64,000 nucleotides of DNA, taken from Bacteroidales bacterium UBA7569 (GTDB lineage: Bacteria > Bacteroidota > Bacteroidia > Bacteroidales > Paludibacteraceae). The notes under the pieces were generated by a model. It was given only the letters and a program-made list of their open reading frames with translations. It had not been told where the DNA came from and made no database searches. Shown here piece after piece: positions 52,093 to 60,649 of this stretch. The stretch covers positions 78,263 to 142,262 of the forward strand of contig DLLF01000033.1 in assembly GCA_002477945.1 (NCBI GenBank), read 5' to 3'. Within the stretch, counting starts at the first letter, position 1; every line of letters starts with the position of its first letter. The translations under genes were made by a program, and so were the position numbers.

Positions 52093-53408
52093 TCTTTTGG
52101 ATACAGGTTATTGCAGTGACTTCCGATATTCTTGACAAACCCGATAGGCTCGCCTTTGTAGGTCATGCAGACGGCTCCTGTTGGGATATCGGGGATAGAC
52201 AGGGACTCGCAACGCAGATAGGACAAGGCCTGCTGAAGAGACAACTCTGCACTCGGAAGAGCGTCTTTTCGGAAGTGTTTCGCCATAGCCAAACTGTGTT
52301 GCGGGAACAAGTTACGCCCCCTTACTTCGCCGACTCCGAATCCTGCACTGATACATATCAGCAACTTATGCAGTATCTGCACCTGCTGTTCGTAGCGAAG
52401 AGGGCAGGCTTGCAGAAAACGGTCGTCTTCCACAATACTCCACCGCTCCGGTGCAATGAGCCATTCGGCGGCTTGCTTCTGAAAGGCTGTGGGTTCCTTC
52501 GGTTTGCGCTCTTTGTCTTTTTTGCTTATAAAGGGGGATTTGGAGGTTTCCGTATAATTTTTGCGGAATGCGACGATATAAAAGCCTTCGCCTTTGGTAC
52601 GGTGCGGGTAGAAATGCAAGCCTGTTGTTTCTTTTATTCCCCAAGTCTTTCCATACGCCACGGGCAGCAATTCCCCGCCCAACTCACGGATTATCCACTG
52701 TGCATTTTCTTCGTCCTCGCAGGCATTGTAGGTGCATGTGGAATAGATCAAAACTCCTCCACAATGCAATGTTTTCCAAGCACAACGCAGAATGTCGCGC
52801 TGCCGCTCCGCGCACATTTTTACATTCTGTCCGCTCCATTCCTCTATGGACTGCGGATCTTTACGGAACATACCCTCACCGGAACACGGAGCGTCCACCA
52901 GCACACAATCGAATGAACCGGGCAGCCGCTCTGCAATATCCTTGGGCTGATTGTAGGTGACCACGGTATTTCCGTTGCCCCACTTCTGTATGTTTTCGGA
53001 GAGAATGAATGCCCGCTGCCGTACTACTTCGTTGCTTACAAGCAAGCCGTCTTCTCCGATATATTCGCTTATCAATGTGGATTTTCCGCCCGGGGCGGCA
53101 CAAAGATCCAAGATGACGGAATCCTTTTTTACATATTGTTGCAAGATTTGATAAAGGAACATGGAGGATGCTTCCTGAACATAGTAACAGCCGGCGTGAA
53201 ACAGCGGATCGAGTGTGAAAGAGGGACGGCTGTCCAGATAGTATCCATGAGGGTGCCACGGGACAGGTGTCAGTGAGTGCGTGTCGATAGCCGTCTTTGT
53301 ATTCGTGCGTATTGACACTTGCGGCTCTTCTTCAAGCGCTTTAAGGAAAGCATCGGTTTCGCTTCCCAACTGCGTACGCATTGATGATATGAAAGAATCC
53401 GGCAACAT
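52062..53408 (-). CDS. RNA m5C methyltransferase (RsmF/NOL1-NOP2-Sun family)
   Basis: 448 residues. SAM-binding motif DLCAAPGGKST, motif IV VDAPCSGEGMFRKDP and the catalytic Cys in YSTCTYNACEDEENA are present; both cysteines used by this family are intact. The C-terminal region (330-448) ends GFVKNIGSHCNNLYPKEWRI, as in the RsmF-type RNA-binding extension. The enzyme methylates cytosine in 16S rRNA (or tRNA). ATG 53408 is used; the frame from 53498 would extend through the promoter and into the divergent gene. Confidence 0.9.
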   Translation of the reverse strand: MLPDSFISSMRTQLGSETDAFLKALEEEPQVSIRTNTKTAIDTHSLTPVPWHPHGYYLDSRPSFTLDPLFHAGCYYVQEASSMFLYQILQQYVKKDSVILDLCAAPGGKSTLISEYIGEDGLLVSNEVVRQRAFILSENIQKWGNGNTVVTYNQPKDIAERLPGSFDCVLVDAPCSGEGMFRKDPQSIEEWSGQNVKMCAERQRDILRCAWKTLHCGGVLIYSTCTYNACEDEENAQWIIRELGGELLPVAYGKTWGIKETTGLHFYPHRTKGEGFYIVAFRKNYTETSKSPFISKKDKERKPKEPTAFQKQAAEWLIAPERWSIVEDDRFLQACPLRYEQQVQILHKLLICISAGFGVGEVRGRNLFPQHSLAMAKHFRKDALPSAELSLQQALSYLRCESLSIPDIPTGAVCMTYKGEPIGFVKNIGSHCNNLYPKEWRIRKQIDC

Positions 53409-53425
53409 GGACTGACTACTCAATG

Positions 53426-53457
53426 TTTGCAAAGGTACTGTTTTTTTCTTACATTTG
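53426..53457 (+). promoter_or_regulatory. Promoter of the UvrD-like helicase
   Basis: TTTG at 53426-53429, 20 bases, TACATTTG at 53450-53457; start codon 19 bases downstream. The opposite-strand -7 box lies inside its spacer. Confidence 0.7.
53430..53437 (-). promoter_or_regulatory. -7 box of the methyltransferase gene, overlapping the uvrD promoter
   Basis: Minus strand TACCTTTG, 22 bases before the ATG; -33 box not clear (GTG at the expected place). Confidence 0.5.
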
Positions 53458-53475
53458 CACCCTAATCCATCGAAT

Positions 53476-55725
53476 ATGTTCCCTATAGAAGATCTCAATA
53501 AAAGTCAGCAAGCCGCTGTACTCTATAATGACGGCCCTTGTTTAGTGATTGCGGGCGCGGGTTCGGGCAAGACACGCGTGCTTACTTACAAGATAGCCTA
53601 TCTGTTGTCGCAGGGTGTCCCTGCCGGTTCGATATTGGCACTTACCTTTACCAACAAGGCTGCGCGTGAGATGAAGACACGTATCAGTCAGTTGGTAGGC
53701 GAAAAGGAAGCACGGTATCTCCGGATGGGTACGTTCCATTCCCTTTGTGCCCGTATCCTGCGGAAAGAGGCGGATGCATTGGGTTATACATCGGATTTTA
53801 CCATCTATGATTCCACAGACTCGAAAAACCTGATCAAGCGCATCATAAAAGAGAAATCATTGGATGACAAGGTCTATAAAATAAACAGCATTGCCGCACG
53901 CATATCCATGGCAAAAAACTATCTGCTCACAGAGACCGACTATGCCCGCAACCGCGATTATGCGGCAGAAGATGCCAAAGCGAGAATGCCGTTACTATCG
54001 GATATATTCCGAAGGTACAACCAACAATTGCGGAGCGACAACGCCATGGACTTTGATGATCTGCTGTTCAACATGAATCTGTTGCTTCGTGATTTCCCCG
54101 AGATACGGGAGAAGTACCAAAACGGTTTTGCCTACGTCTTTGTGGACGAGTATCAGGATACGAACTATGCACAATATATGATTGTGCGTACTCTTTCCGA
54201 GCCGCAACAACATATATGCGTTGTGGGGGACGATGCCCAGAGTATCTATTCTTTCCGAGGTGCCGACATCACGCATATTCTGCGTTTTCAGAAGCAGTTC
54301 CCAAATGCGAAGTTGTTCAAATTGGAGCAGAATTACCGCAGCACGCAGAACATTGTCAATGCCGCCAACAGTCTGATAAAGAAGAACAGAGGGCAGATAC
54401 CGAAAGAGGTGTTTTCGGAAAAAGAACAGGGGGAACGGATTCACATTACCCAATATGCAGATGACCGTGCAGAAGCGACAGCGGTAGCCAACAGTATATC
54501 GGTACGCCATAACCGACAAAGACTGCCGTATAACGATTTTGCCGTTCTTTATCGTACGAATGCGCAGTCGCGCGCCTTGGAAGATGCATTGCGCAAGCAG
54601 AATATACCCTACAAGGTGTATGGCGGAACATCATTCTATCAGCGCAAAGAAGTGAAGGACGCTTTGGCGTATATGCATCTTGCCGTTAACCCTGATAATA
54701 CGGAAGCCCTTCTGCGTATTATCAATGTCCCCGCCCGAGGTATAGGGGAAACCACGGTAAAGAAACTGACAGACTTTGCCAGAACGGAGGGAATGAGTCT
54801 GAATACGCTGTTGCATACTCTTCCGAATACATCTCTCGGGCTGCCGGCTGCTACCTGCAACCGTCTCAGAACGTTTGTGAGTTTGACAGATTCCTTTGCG
54901 GCACAGGCAAACAATGTTACAGCATCGCAATTTGCAGAGGAAGTGCTTCGCCGCTCGGGGCTACTAACTGCCGCTCTTATGGATAATACGGCAGAAGGCA
55001 AAGACCGCTATGAGAATTTGCAGGAACTATTGTCGGGCATACACGAACAAGAGGAAGAGCAGAAAGCCCAGGGAAATGTTGCTTTTTCGGTGGCAGATTT
55101 CCTTTCGGAGGTGACTCTTCTGACCGATCAGGACGAGAAAGTGCAAGACAATACTCCGCGTGTTCCCATAATGACCGTTCATACAGCCAAAGGACTTGAG
55201 TTCCCGATTGTGTTTATTGTGGGAATGGAAGATAAATTGTTTCCTTCTGCATTTGCGGAAACAACGTACGAGATGGAAGAAGAGCGCAGGTTATTTTATG
55301 TCGCTATTACCCGTGCGGAGAAAGAATGCCATATAAGCCATGCTATGCGTCGCTTCCGTAATGGAGCGGTGCAGTTTTCTTCGCCAAGTGTATTTTTGCA
55401 CGACATTGATTCCTGCTTTGTGGAGGAAGTGCATAATACTTATTCTTTTCCCAGTATGGAACGTGCGGGCTTCTATGCAGAGCCCAAACAGCCTTCCCGC
55501 CCTTCGTTTTCCAACCTGACCAAACTAACCTCTTCAAAAACATCTGCGAGGGAGTCTGTTGAGAGTCCTTTTGGAAAAGGGTCTCGCGTACATCATGGTA
55601 CATTCGGAGACGGAACCGTACTGGATGTTTACTCCGAAGACGGTAATGCAAAAATAGAAATAAAATTCGACCGAGCGGGAACCAAAGTCCTTCTATTGAA
55701 GTTTGCAAAGTTGGAGAGAGTGTGA
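53476..55725 (+). CDS. UvrD/PcrA-type superfamily 1 DNA helicase
   Basis: 749 residues. Motif I AGAGSGKT (near 30), motif II DEYQDTNYAQ, motif III VGDDAQSIYSFRGAD, motif IV-V NYRSTQNI and VHTAKGLEFP, and motif VI YVAITRAEKE are all present. It is a 3'-5' helicase used in excision and mismatch repair and replication-conflict resolution. The C-terminal 60 residues (KGSRVHHGTFGDGTVLDVY) form the Tudor-like fold that contacts RNA polymerase in PcrA. ATG 53476 is used because the frame's upstream TTG (53455) lies in the -7 box. Confidence 0.93.
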   Translation: MFPIEDLNKSQQAAVLYNDGPCLVIAGAGSGKTRVLTYKIAYLLSQGVPAGSILALTFTNKAAREMKTRISQLVGEKEARYLRMGTFHSLCARILRKEADALGYTSDFTIYDSTDSKNLIKRIIKEKSLDDKVYKINSIAARISMAKNYLLTETDYARNRDYAAEDAKARMPLLSDIFRRYNQQLRSDNAMDFDDLLFNMNLLLRDFPEIREKYQNGFAYVFVDEYQDTNYAQYMIVRTLSEPQQHICVVGDDAQSIYSFRGADITHILRFQKQFPNAKLFKLEQNYRSTQNIVNAANSLIKKNRGQIPKEVFSEKEQGERIHITQYADDRAEATAVANSISVRHNRQRLPYNDFAVLYRTNAQSRALEDALRKQNIPYKVYGGTSFYQRKEVKDALAYMHLAVNPDNTEALLRIINVPARGIGETTVKKLTDFARTEGMSLNTLLHTLPNTSLGLPAATCNRLRTFVSLTDSFAAQANNVTASQFAEEVLRRSGLLTAALMDNTAEGKDRYENLQELLSGIHEQEEEQKAQGNVAFSVADFLSEVTLLTDQDEKVQDNTPRVPIMTVHTAKGLEFPIVFIVGMEDKLFPSAFAETTYEMEEERRLFYVAITRAEKECHISHAMRRFRNGAVQFSSPSVFLHDIDSCFVEEVHNTYSFPSMERAGFYAEPKQPSRPSFSNLTKLTSSKTSARESVESPFGKGSRVHHGTFGDGTVLDVYSEDGNAKIEIKFDRAGTKVLLLKFAKLERV

Positions 55726-55820
55726 CTTCTTATTGCGGAGTACACCATTTCTGTTGCTAAAATGTCAATCTTGAGATATTCGAAGATAGCAGACTCCTAA
55801 GGCGTAAGGTATGGGGAGAA

Positions 55821-56348
55821 TCATGTGTTTGTGTTGTCGTGTGGCAGGGATTTATATCGATTTGTCCTCGTCATGGAAAAACACCACTTACGTAGCCACA
55901 AAGTTGGCAGAGATGCCCCCACCGCCATAACAAAGACAACGGAAAATGTGGTAACACCATTGGAAAAGAAGTCTAACATATACTGCATAGATTGTTCCCG
56001 CCCTTCTGTAAGTCGCATAAATTGTACCAAGGCAAATATAGTCCGATAGGCATACATTCCGGGAATCATTGGAAGAAGTGCCGGTATATAAAGCGTGGTG
56101 GTAGGTGTATGCAACCAGTAAGCAAAGGCGATGCATAGTACTCCGATAACCAAGGCCCCTACGAAAGAAGCCGTCATGATATCCCAACCAGCGAAGTTCA
56201 TGAGACTATAGCGGGTAGCATGACCGGAAGCGGCTAACAATGCACAAAAAGGAATAGTATGTTTGGAAGGGTCGGATATAACTGCAAAACCGACAGCAGC
56301 AATTGCAGCCAATGTTCCGTCAATGAGCAGTGAAACAAAAAGAGACAT
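55821..56348 (-). CDS. Threonine/serine exporter, C-terminal half (ThrE_2 / DUF3815)
   Basis: 175 residues, five membrane helices, e.g. LFVSLLIDGTLAAIAAVGFAV and PALLPMIPGMYAYRTIF; the segment PMIPG is typical of the DUF3815 half of ThrE. With the upstream gene it makes a split version of the single-chain Corynebacterium ThrE, a proton-driven threonine/serine exporter in the inner membrane. The gap between the two genes is 3 bases. Substrate is inferred from the family. Confidence 0.85.
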   Translation of the reverse strand: MSLFVSLLIDGTLAAIAAVGFAVISDPSKHTIPFCALLAASGHATRYSLMNFAGWDIMTASFVGALVIGVLCIAFAYWLHTPTTTLYIPALLPMIPGMYAYRTIFALVQFMRLTEGREQSMQYMLDFFSNGVTTFSVVFVMAVGASLPTLWLRKWCFSMTRTNRYKSLPHDNTNT

Positions 56349-56351
56349 ATA

Positions 56352-57137
56352 TCACCAAGTAATTTGTCCAATCAACAATAAAGTACACAATAAACCAATA
56401 GCCATGCAGCCAATCAATAGCAATGCATCTATCAGGCGAGAGAAACCTGCCAGAACATGTCCCTCAACCGTGTCAATCACGCTATTGAGCAGAGGAACTC
56501 CCGGAACCAGATACAGTGCACTGGCAGCAATGGCAGTGTCGGGTGTTTGTCCCAAGTGGAGAAAACCACACAGCGAGGCGATCATGGAAGATATAAAAGC
56601 AGACAAGAACCAAATCCCGAATGTGTTGAGATGTTTTTTGCTCATCAGAATTTTGATGGTATAGCCTATCCATGTGGCAACTGCCACGAAACCACAAGCC
56701 CATACATCACCTCCGAACAAACCGCAAAATGCAGCATTAGCAAAACCTACCAAGAGAAGCACCAACCGGTTGCTGATGCGCGGCTCGCTAAGAATAGCGT
56801 GGTATTTTTTCCAAAGTTCCTCCAAACTAAGGTGCTCGTCGTAAGTCTGCCAACTCAAAGCACTGAGCCTGGTGTTCAGACGGAAACTAATCGGAAGAGT
56901 ATGGATGGTACTTACTTTGTCATACACATGTTTGCCGTCATGCGTAGAGAGAGTCAGATTCAGCGTCTTGTGCAAGATTGTCATCTCTGCATTCACTCCG
57001 AAGGCAGAAGCAATACGACATGTATTTCGGATAATGCGTGTCGTATGTACGCCAGAAGCCTGCAAATGTATGGCATAATCCGACAAAAAATGTGAATACT
57101 CCTTTAGTTGTTCGTGTATGTTTTTGTTTTCTGTCAT
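56352..57137 (-). CDS. Threonine/serine exporter, N-terminal half (ThrE / DUF1212)
   Basis: 261 residues. A soluble domain (about 1-125; HFLSDYAIHLQASGVHTTRI, AFGVNAEMTILHKTLNLTL) is followed by about five helices, with YLVPGVPLLNSVIDTVEGH the most characteristic piece of the DUF1212 family. It should pair with the following DUF3815 gene in a two-chain exporter. ATG 57137 (MTENKNIHEQL) was chosen; the frame from 57176 adds 13 unconserved hydrophobic residues and begins within a terminator hairpin. Confidence 0.88.
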   Translation of the reverse strand: MTENKNIHEQLKEYSHFLSDYAIHLQASGVHTTRIIRNTCRIASAFGVNAEMTILHKTLNLTLSTHDGKHVYDKVSTIHTLPISFRLNTRLSALSWQTYDEHLSLEELWKKYHAILSEPRISNRLVLLLVGFANAAFCGLFGGDVWACGFVAVATWIGYTIKILMSKKHLNTFGIWFLSAFISSMIASLCGFLHLGQTPDTAIAASALYLVPGVPLLNSVIDTVEGHVLAGFSRLIDALLLIGCMAIGLLCTLLLIGQITW

Positions 57138-57163
57138 TACTATACAATCTATATATAAAATCA

Positions 57164-57200
57164 AGGAGTAACTCACTCTTTTTACAGGAATGAGTTACTC
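57164..57200 (-). terminator. Terminator of the surface-protein locus
   Basis: Stem GGAGTAACTCACTC / GAATGAGTTACTCT, 13 bases past the stop of the 1099-residue protein gene; minus-strand tail TTGATTTTA. Confidence 0.7.
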
Positions 57201-57212
57201 TTTGACAGAAAT

Positions 57213-60200
57213 TTATTTTATGCGTTGTCCGGCAGCGTTGTATAGAACGCCTTGCCGGTTGATGATGAGTTGCCCGTCGGGCGTGATATACTTAACTGCT
57301 TCGTTATTGCAAACAGTGGAGGGGGTACCGGTTGGGGTTCCGCCTATTTCAGATACAGCAGCAATCCACCCTTTTCCTCCTTGCATATATATATAATCAT
57401 CGTTATTCGGATTGAAGAGTACTGTTATTGCTCCGTCTTTGGAAGATGAAGTGATGGTTGGCGGCAGTGCAGCAGCATTTTGCTCGTTAGTAACCTCAAA
57501 GAGTTTTTTGCCTGTTATACCCTTGCCGTCATATACAACGAAGGTTACGGGATCGCTATCACTATTACTATCATAAATCAGAGCCTCAAATTGGGAGAAT
57601 AACATTTGAATTTTCTTTCCTTCCGTAGCAGGGACAAAGATAGAAATCTGATCTCCAGGATTCCATATATCAAAACCGAATTCGGGAACGTCGGGGTCTG
57701 CATAAGCGCAAGTGAATAACCATGTATCGGAGATAATGTAGGTATTCTCATCTAATTGTGAGGTGATATGATTCAGAATCTTTATGGTTGACTCGGGATT
57801 AGTAAAATCAGTATAAGAACTCTCATTCGAGAAAGTTACTTGTGTGATATTTATATCCAGCATATCGTGGTTATGTGCATTATCATCAACATCAACGACA
57901 ACAAAGAAGTGGTTTTCACCCGCACTGAGAACCGGAGCAGAGGTGGTCGTGAAAGTAAACTCATCGGCAGCCACCTCGGTCTCTGCCACAAGGTTTGTAA
58001 TGGCATATTTGCTGCTGTTGCCGGTGTAATAGAGTTTGGCATGATTTATCAGAGAGAACGTGTTCCCTGTATTGAAAGAGAATGTTGTCGGTTGCAAAGG
58101 TTCATCATCATTCTCTGTTTGCAGAATAAAGTGCATTATGCGGACATTCTTCTCACCAGCAGACGGAGTTACGTTTTCCTTGTTGACAGAAGCAGAAATC
58201 ACTGTCATTGGGTTTGCTATTGCAGATTCGCTGAGGGTGGCTTTCCAACCGCCGGCGTTGTTGTAGCCCGCGAAAGAGGGATTGGCATTGAAGAAGACCG
58301 TCAACGAACCGTCAGCGGCAGTGGAAGTGACCGTGGCAGGAAGGGTAGTGGCAGAGGCGAGGTCGTTTACCTCAAAGAGAACGTCAGCGTCGGTGTTGCT
58401 GCCATTGTAGATGACAAACTGCGCCTTGTTGGTGTCAAAGCCGTAGGGGTCGTTGGCATAGAAGATGTCAAACAAAGAGAACTCCATCTGCAACTTGGCA
58501 TTTGCCGTGGCAGGCTTGAAGGTGGAGATTTGGTCGCATATCTCCATGGTGTAGCCACCCACCACGGTAGGCCAGTCTTCGGCTTTGGCGGCAGTGTGCG
58601 TGAACTGCCATTTGCCGGAGATGGTGTATGTATGCTCGTCGCAGACGGATGCGATACTGTTCAGCACCTTCACGCCCGAGACAGGGTTGTTGAAATCACG
58701 ATACGAACTATTGTCTGTGAATACCACACGGTCAATGTTGATGTCAACAAGGTCGTCAGTAGCGGCTTTGTCGCTGATGTCCGCCGTAACGAAGAAGTGG
58801 TGTTCGCCCTCCTTGAAGGCATCCATTGCTGCGGGGGTGAGGGTGAACTCGTTTGCGGTAACGTCGGTCTCGGCAAGGAGATTGGTAGTGGCAAACTTGC
58901 TGCTATTGCCTGTGTAGTAGAGTTTTACGCTGTCAATAGCGGCGAAAGTGCCGTTGGTGTTGAAGCCGAACTCGCGGGGTTGCAGCGGCTGTTCGGTGTT
59001 CTCGGCACTGAGTACGAAGTGGAGTACCTGCACATTTTTGGTGCCGCAGACCGGTGTAGCGGTTTCTTTGGTAACGGCAGACGAGGTGATAACCATATCC
59101 TTAGGCTCGAACTCGCAGAGCGTTGCCTCCCAGCCATTGTAAGACGACAGGGATTGATCGGTAGCCTTGGTGGCAAAACGAACCGTGAGTGCGCCATCGG
59201 CAGCCAGACTCTTGATACGTATATTACGGTCGCCGTTCTTGCCCGTGTAGAGCAGGTTGGCATCGGTAGTCTCGGTGCCGCTATAGACACACAGCGTGTC
59301 GCGCGAAGCGATGGCGATGGTCAGGAAGTCCAGTTGCACACGCATGCCCGTGGTGGCAGGACGGAAAGTAACGCAGCCCGCCTGTGCCTGATTGGTGTAT
59401 TTGTTTTCTACGCTACCGTTGTCATAGAAGCGTATGTCGGTACGGTTCACGTCAATGACTTGGTTCTTGCCCTCTTCCAACGCGACTGTGGCTTGTACTT
59501 TCTGTGCCACGGGCGTGGTGGCTGCTAGCGAGACCGAGCCTTTCTTGGTGCTGACAGATGTGATGGTGATGGCAGATACAGCGTCCCACGGTGCGGAAGA
59601 GAGGACATCGCCACCGATACAGAAGATGTTGTCCGCCAACTCCAACGGTTGCTTGCATGTGAGGGTGTAAACACCGTTTGCTTCTGCGAAGGTGGTCTCA
59701 ATCTGTGTGCTGATACCGGTGTATGGGTGCGATGGTGTCGGCAGGACGGTGCGCTCGGCATTGCCTGTGTACAGGCGCAGCAGTGCAGGGTCGAAGACGG
59801 TCTTGTCGGTGAGGGTGAAAGAGATGCCGGTCAGCGTATCGACAGGCGCAGCCCCCTCTGTGAGCAACGAGAAAGCAGCGAGACTGACATTGGTTTTGCC
59901 CGCATAGAGGTCGGTAGCGACCTTGGAGTAGTCGGGTACCACTGCCGTTACGGTTTGCGCTTTGTCGGGCAGGGCATACACTTTGGCATTCCAACCAAAG
60001 GAGACACGTGCGCCGCCGAAACTGAAGCAGCAGGACAGTGCACCCGTCGGGTCGGTGGAGAGGTAGGTCTTGTGACGGAACAGACCACCTACGTTGGAAG
60101 ATATTGTGAGAGAATCCAACTGGCTGGCGGTATATGGGAAGACGGTCTTGGTATATTCCGTGTACGCTGTGGGATAGGTTACGCTGAGCGTATCAAAGAC

Positions 60201-60512
60201 GCCGTCGTAGATTTTGAGGCAAGAGGGATTGCTGTTGGCAACCTGTACCACATGCACCGTGTCGAAGTCGATGTAGATACGATACCCCTCTTGTGCGGGA
60301 CGGAAGATGGTGGTGGCAAAGGCACTGCTTGCCGTTGCTGCCGTCATTTTACCATAGCCCATGTAGTCGAGATACGCGAGTGTATCACCGGGCTGTACAT
60401 TGATGACCTGTTTGCCGAACTGCGGCATGAGGACAGGCGTTGTCTGCGAGGCAGACGCTTGCGTATGGAGCATGAATGCGCATGCTGCCATACAGAGAAG
60501 AGATTTTTTCAT
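57213..60512 (-). CDS. Large surface protein with alternating CUB-like and BNR_assoc_N-like modules
   Basis: 1099 residues, signal peptide (1-22). Roughly from the N-terminus come a CUB-like module (35-190), an Ig-like region (195-340), then CUB (355-475), BNR_assoc_N-like (480-625), CUB (635-770), BNR_assoc_N-like (775-905) and CUB (915-1060). Repeats are obvious: VKLYYTGNSSKFATTNLLAE and AKLYYTGNSSKYAITNLVAE; AADGSLTVFFNANPS and SKDGAITVLFNPNND. BNR_assoc_N is known from sialidases, but no sialidase catalytic domain is present. The tail AVKYITPDGQLIINRQGVLY ends NAAGQRIK, fitting a surface sorting tail. It is the distal gene of a locus with BtuG-like propellers. It probably binds a ligand or partner; no enzymatic site is seen. 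Confidence 0.75.
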   Translation of the reverse strand: MKKSLLCMAACAFMLHTQASASQTTPVLMPQFGKQVINVQPGDTLAYLDYMGYGKMTAATASSAFATTIFRPAQEGYRIYIDFDTVHVVQVANSNPSCLKIYDGVFDTLSVTYPTAYTEYTKTVFPYTASQLDSLTISSNVGGLFRHKTYLSTDPTGALSCCFSFGGARVSFGWNAKVYALPDKAQTVTAVVPDYSKVATDLYAGKTNVSLAAFSLLTEGAAPVDTLTGISFTLTDKTVFDPALLRLYTGNAERTVLPTPSHPYTGISTQIETTFAEANGVYTLTCKQPLELADNIFCIGGDVLSSAPWDAVSAITITSVSTKKGSVSLAATTPVAQKVQATVALEEGKNQVIDVNRTDIRFYDNGSVENKYTNQAQAGCVTFRPATTGMRVQLDFLTIAIASRDTLCVYSGTETTDANLLYTGKNGDRNIRIKSLAADGALTVRFATKATDQSLSSYNGWEATLCEFEPKDMVITSSAVTKETATPVCGTKNVQVLHFVLSAENTEQPLQPREFGFNTNGTFAAIDSVKLYYTGNSSKFATTNLLAETDVTANEFTLTPAAMDAFKEGEHHFFVTADISDKAATDDLVDINIDRVVFTDNSSYRDFNNPVSGVKVLNSIASVCDEHTYTISGKWQFTHTAAKAEDWPTVVGGYTMEICDQISTFKPATANAKLQMEFSLFDIFYANDPYGFDTNKAQFVIYNGSNTDADVLFEVNDLASATTLPATVTSTAADGSLTVFFNANPSFAGYNNAGGWKATLSESAIANPMTVISASVNKENVTPSAGEKNVRIMHFILQTENDDEPLQPTTFSFNTGNTFSLINHAKLYYTGNSSKYAITNLVAETEVAADEFTFTTTSAPVLSAGENHFFVVVDVDDNAHNHDMLDINITQVTFSNESSYTDFTNPESTIKILNHITSQLDENTYIISDTWLFTCAYADPDVPEFGFDIWNPGDQISIFVPATEGKKIQMLFSQFEALIYDSNSDSDPVTFVVYDGKGITGKKLFEVTNEQNAAALPPTITSSSKDGAITVLFNPNNDDYIYMQGGKGWIAAVSEIGGTPTGTPSTVCNNEAVKYITPDGQLIINRQGVLYNAAGQRIK

Positions 60513-60560
60513 TGATGTTGTTTATAAGTTTTATTATTTGCTTGCTTATGTCATTTTTAT

Positions 60561-60604
60561 GGGTTGCGTATGCCTTGCGTATGGGTTGCTTATCCCTTGC
60601 TGTT
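60561..60604 (-). repeat. 11-base tandem repeat upstream of the CUB/BNR protein gene
   Basis: Four 11-base units (plus strand GGGTTGCGTAT, GCCTTGCGTAT, GGGTTGCTTAT, CCCTTGCTGTT) 49-92 bases upstream of the start codon of the leftward gene. The 11-base period is close to one helical turn. Confidence 0.6.
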
Positions 60605-60649
60605 TGACACGGCTTAATCATTGTTAAGAAACGAAGGATACTGCCGGTA

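Noticed and set aside
57840..59528. 562-codon open frame on the plus strand
   Set aside because: It is exactly antisense to the CUB/BNR protein, whose modules, signal peptide and tail are recognisable. The antisense product has no family features and arises from codon bias on the real strand.
57213..60512. Calling the CUB/BNR protein a sialidase
   Set aside because: Only the sialidase-associated N-terminal-type module is recognised; Asp-box repeats (SxDxGxTW) and the catalytic Arg triad are not visible.
59649..60515. 288-codon plus-strand frame
   Set aside because: Antisense shadow of the N-terminal part of the same surface protein.
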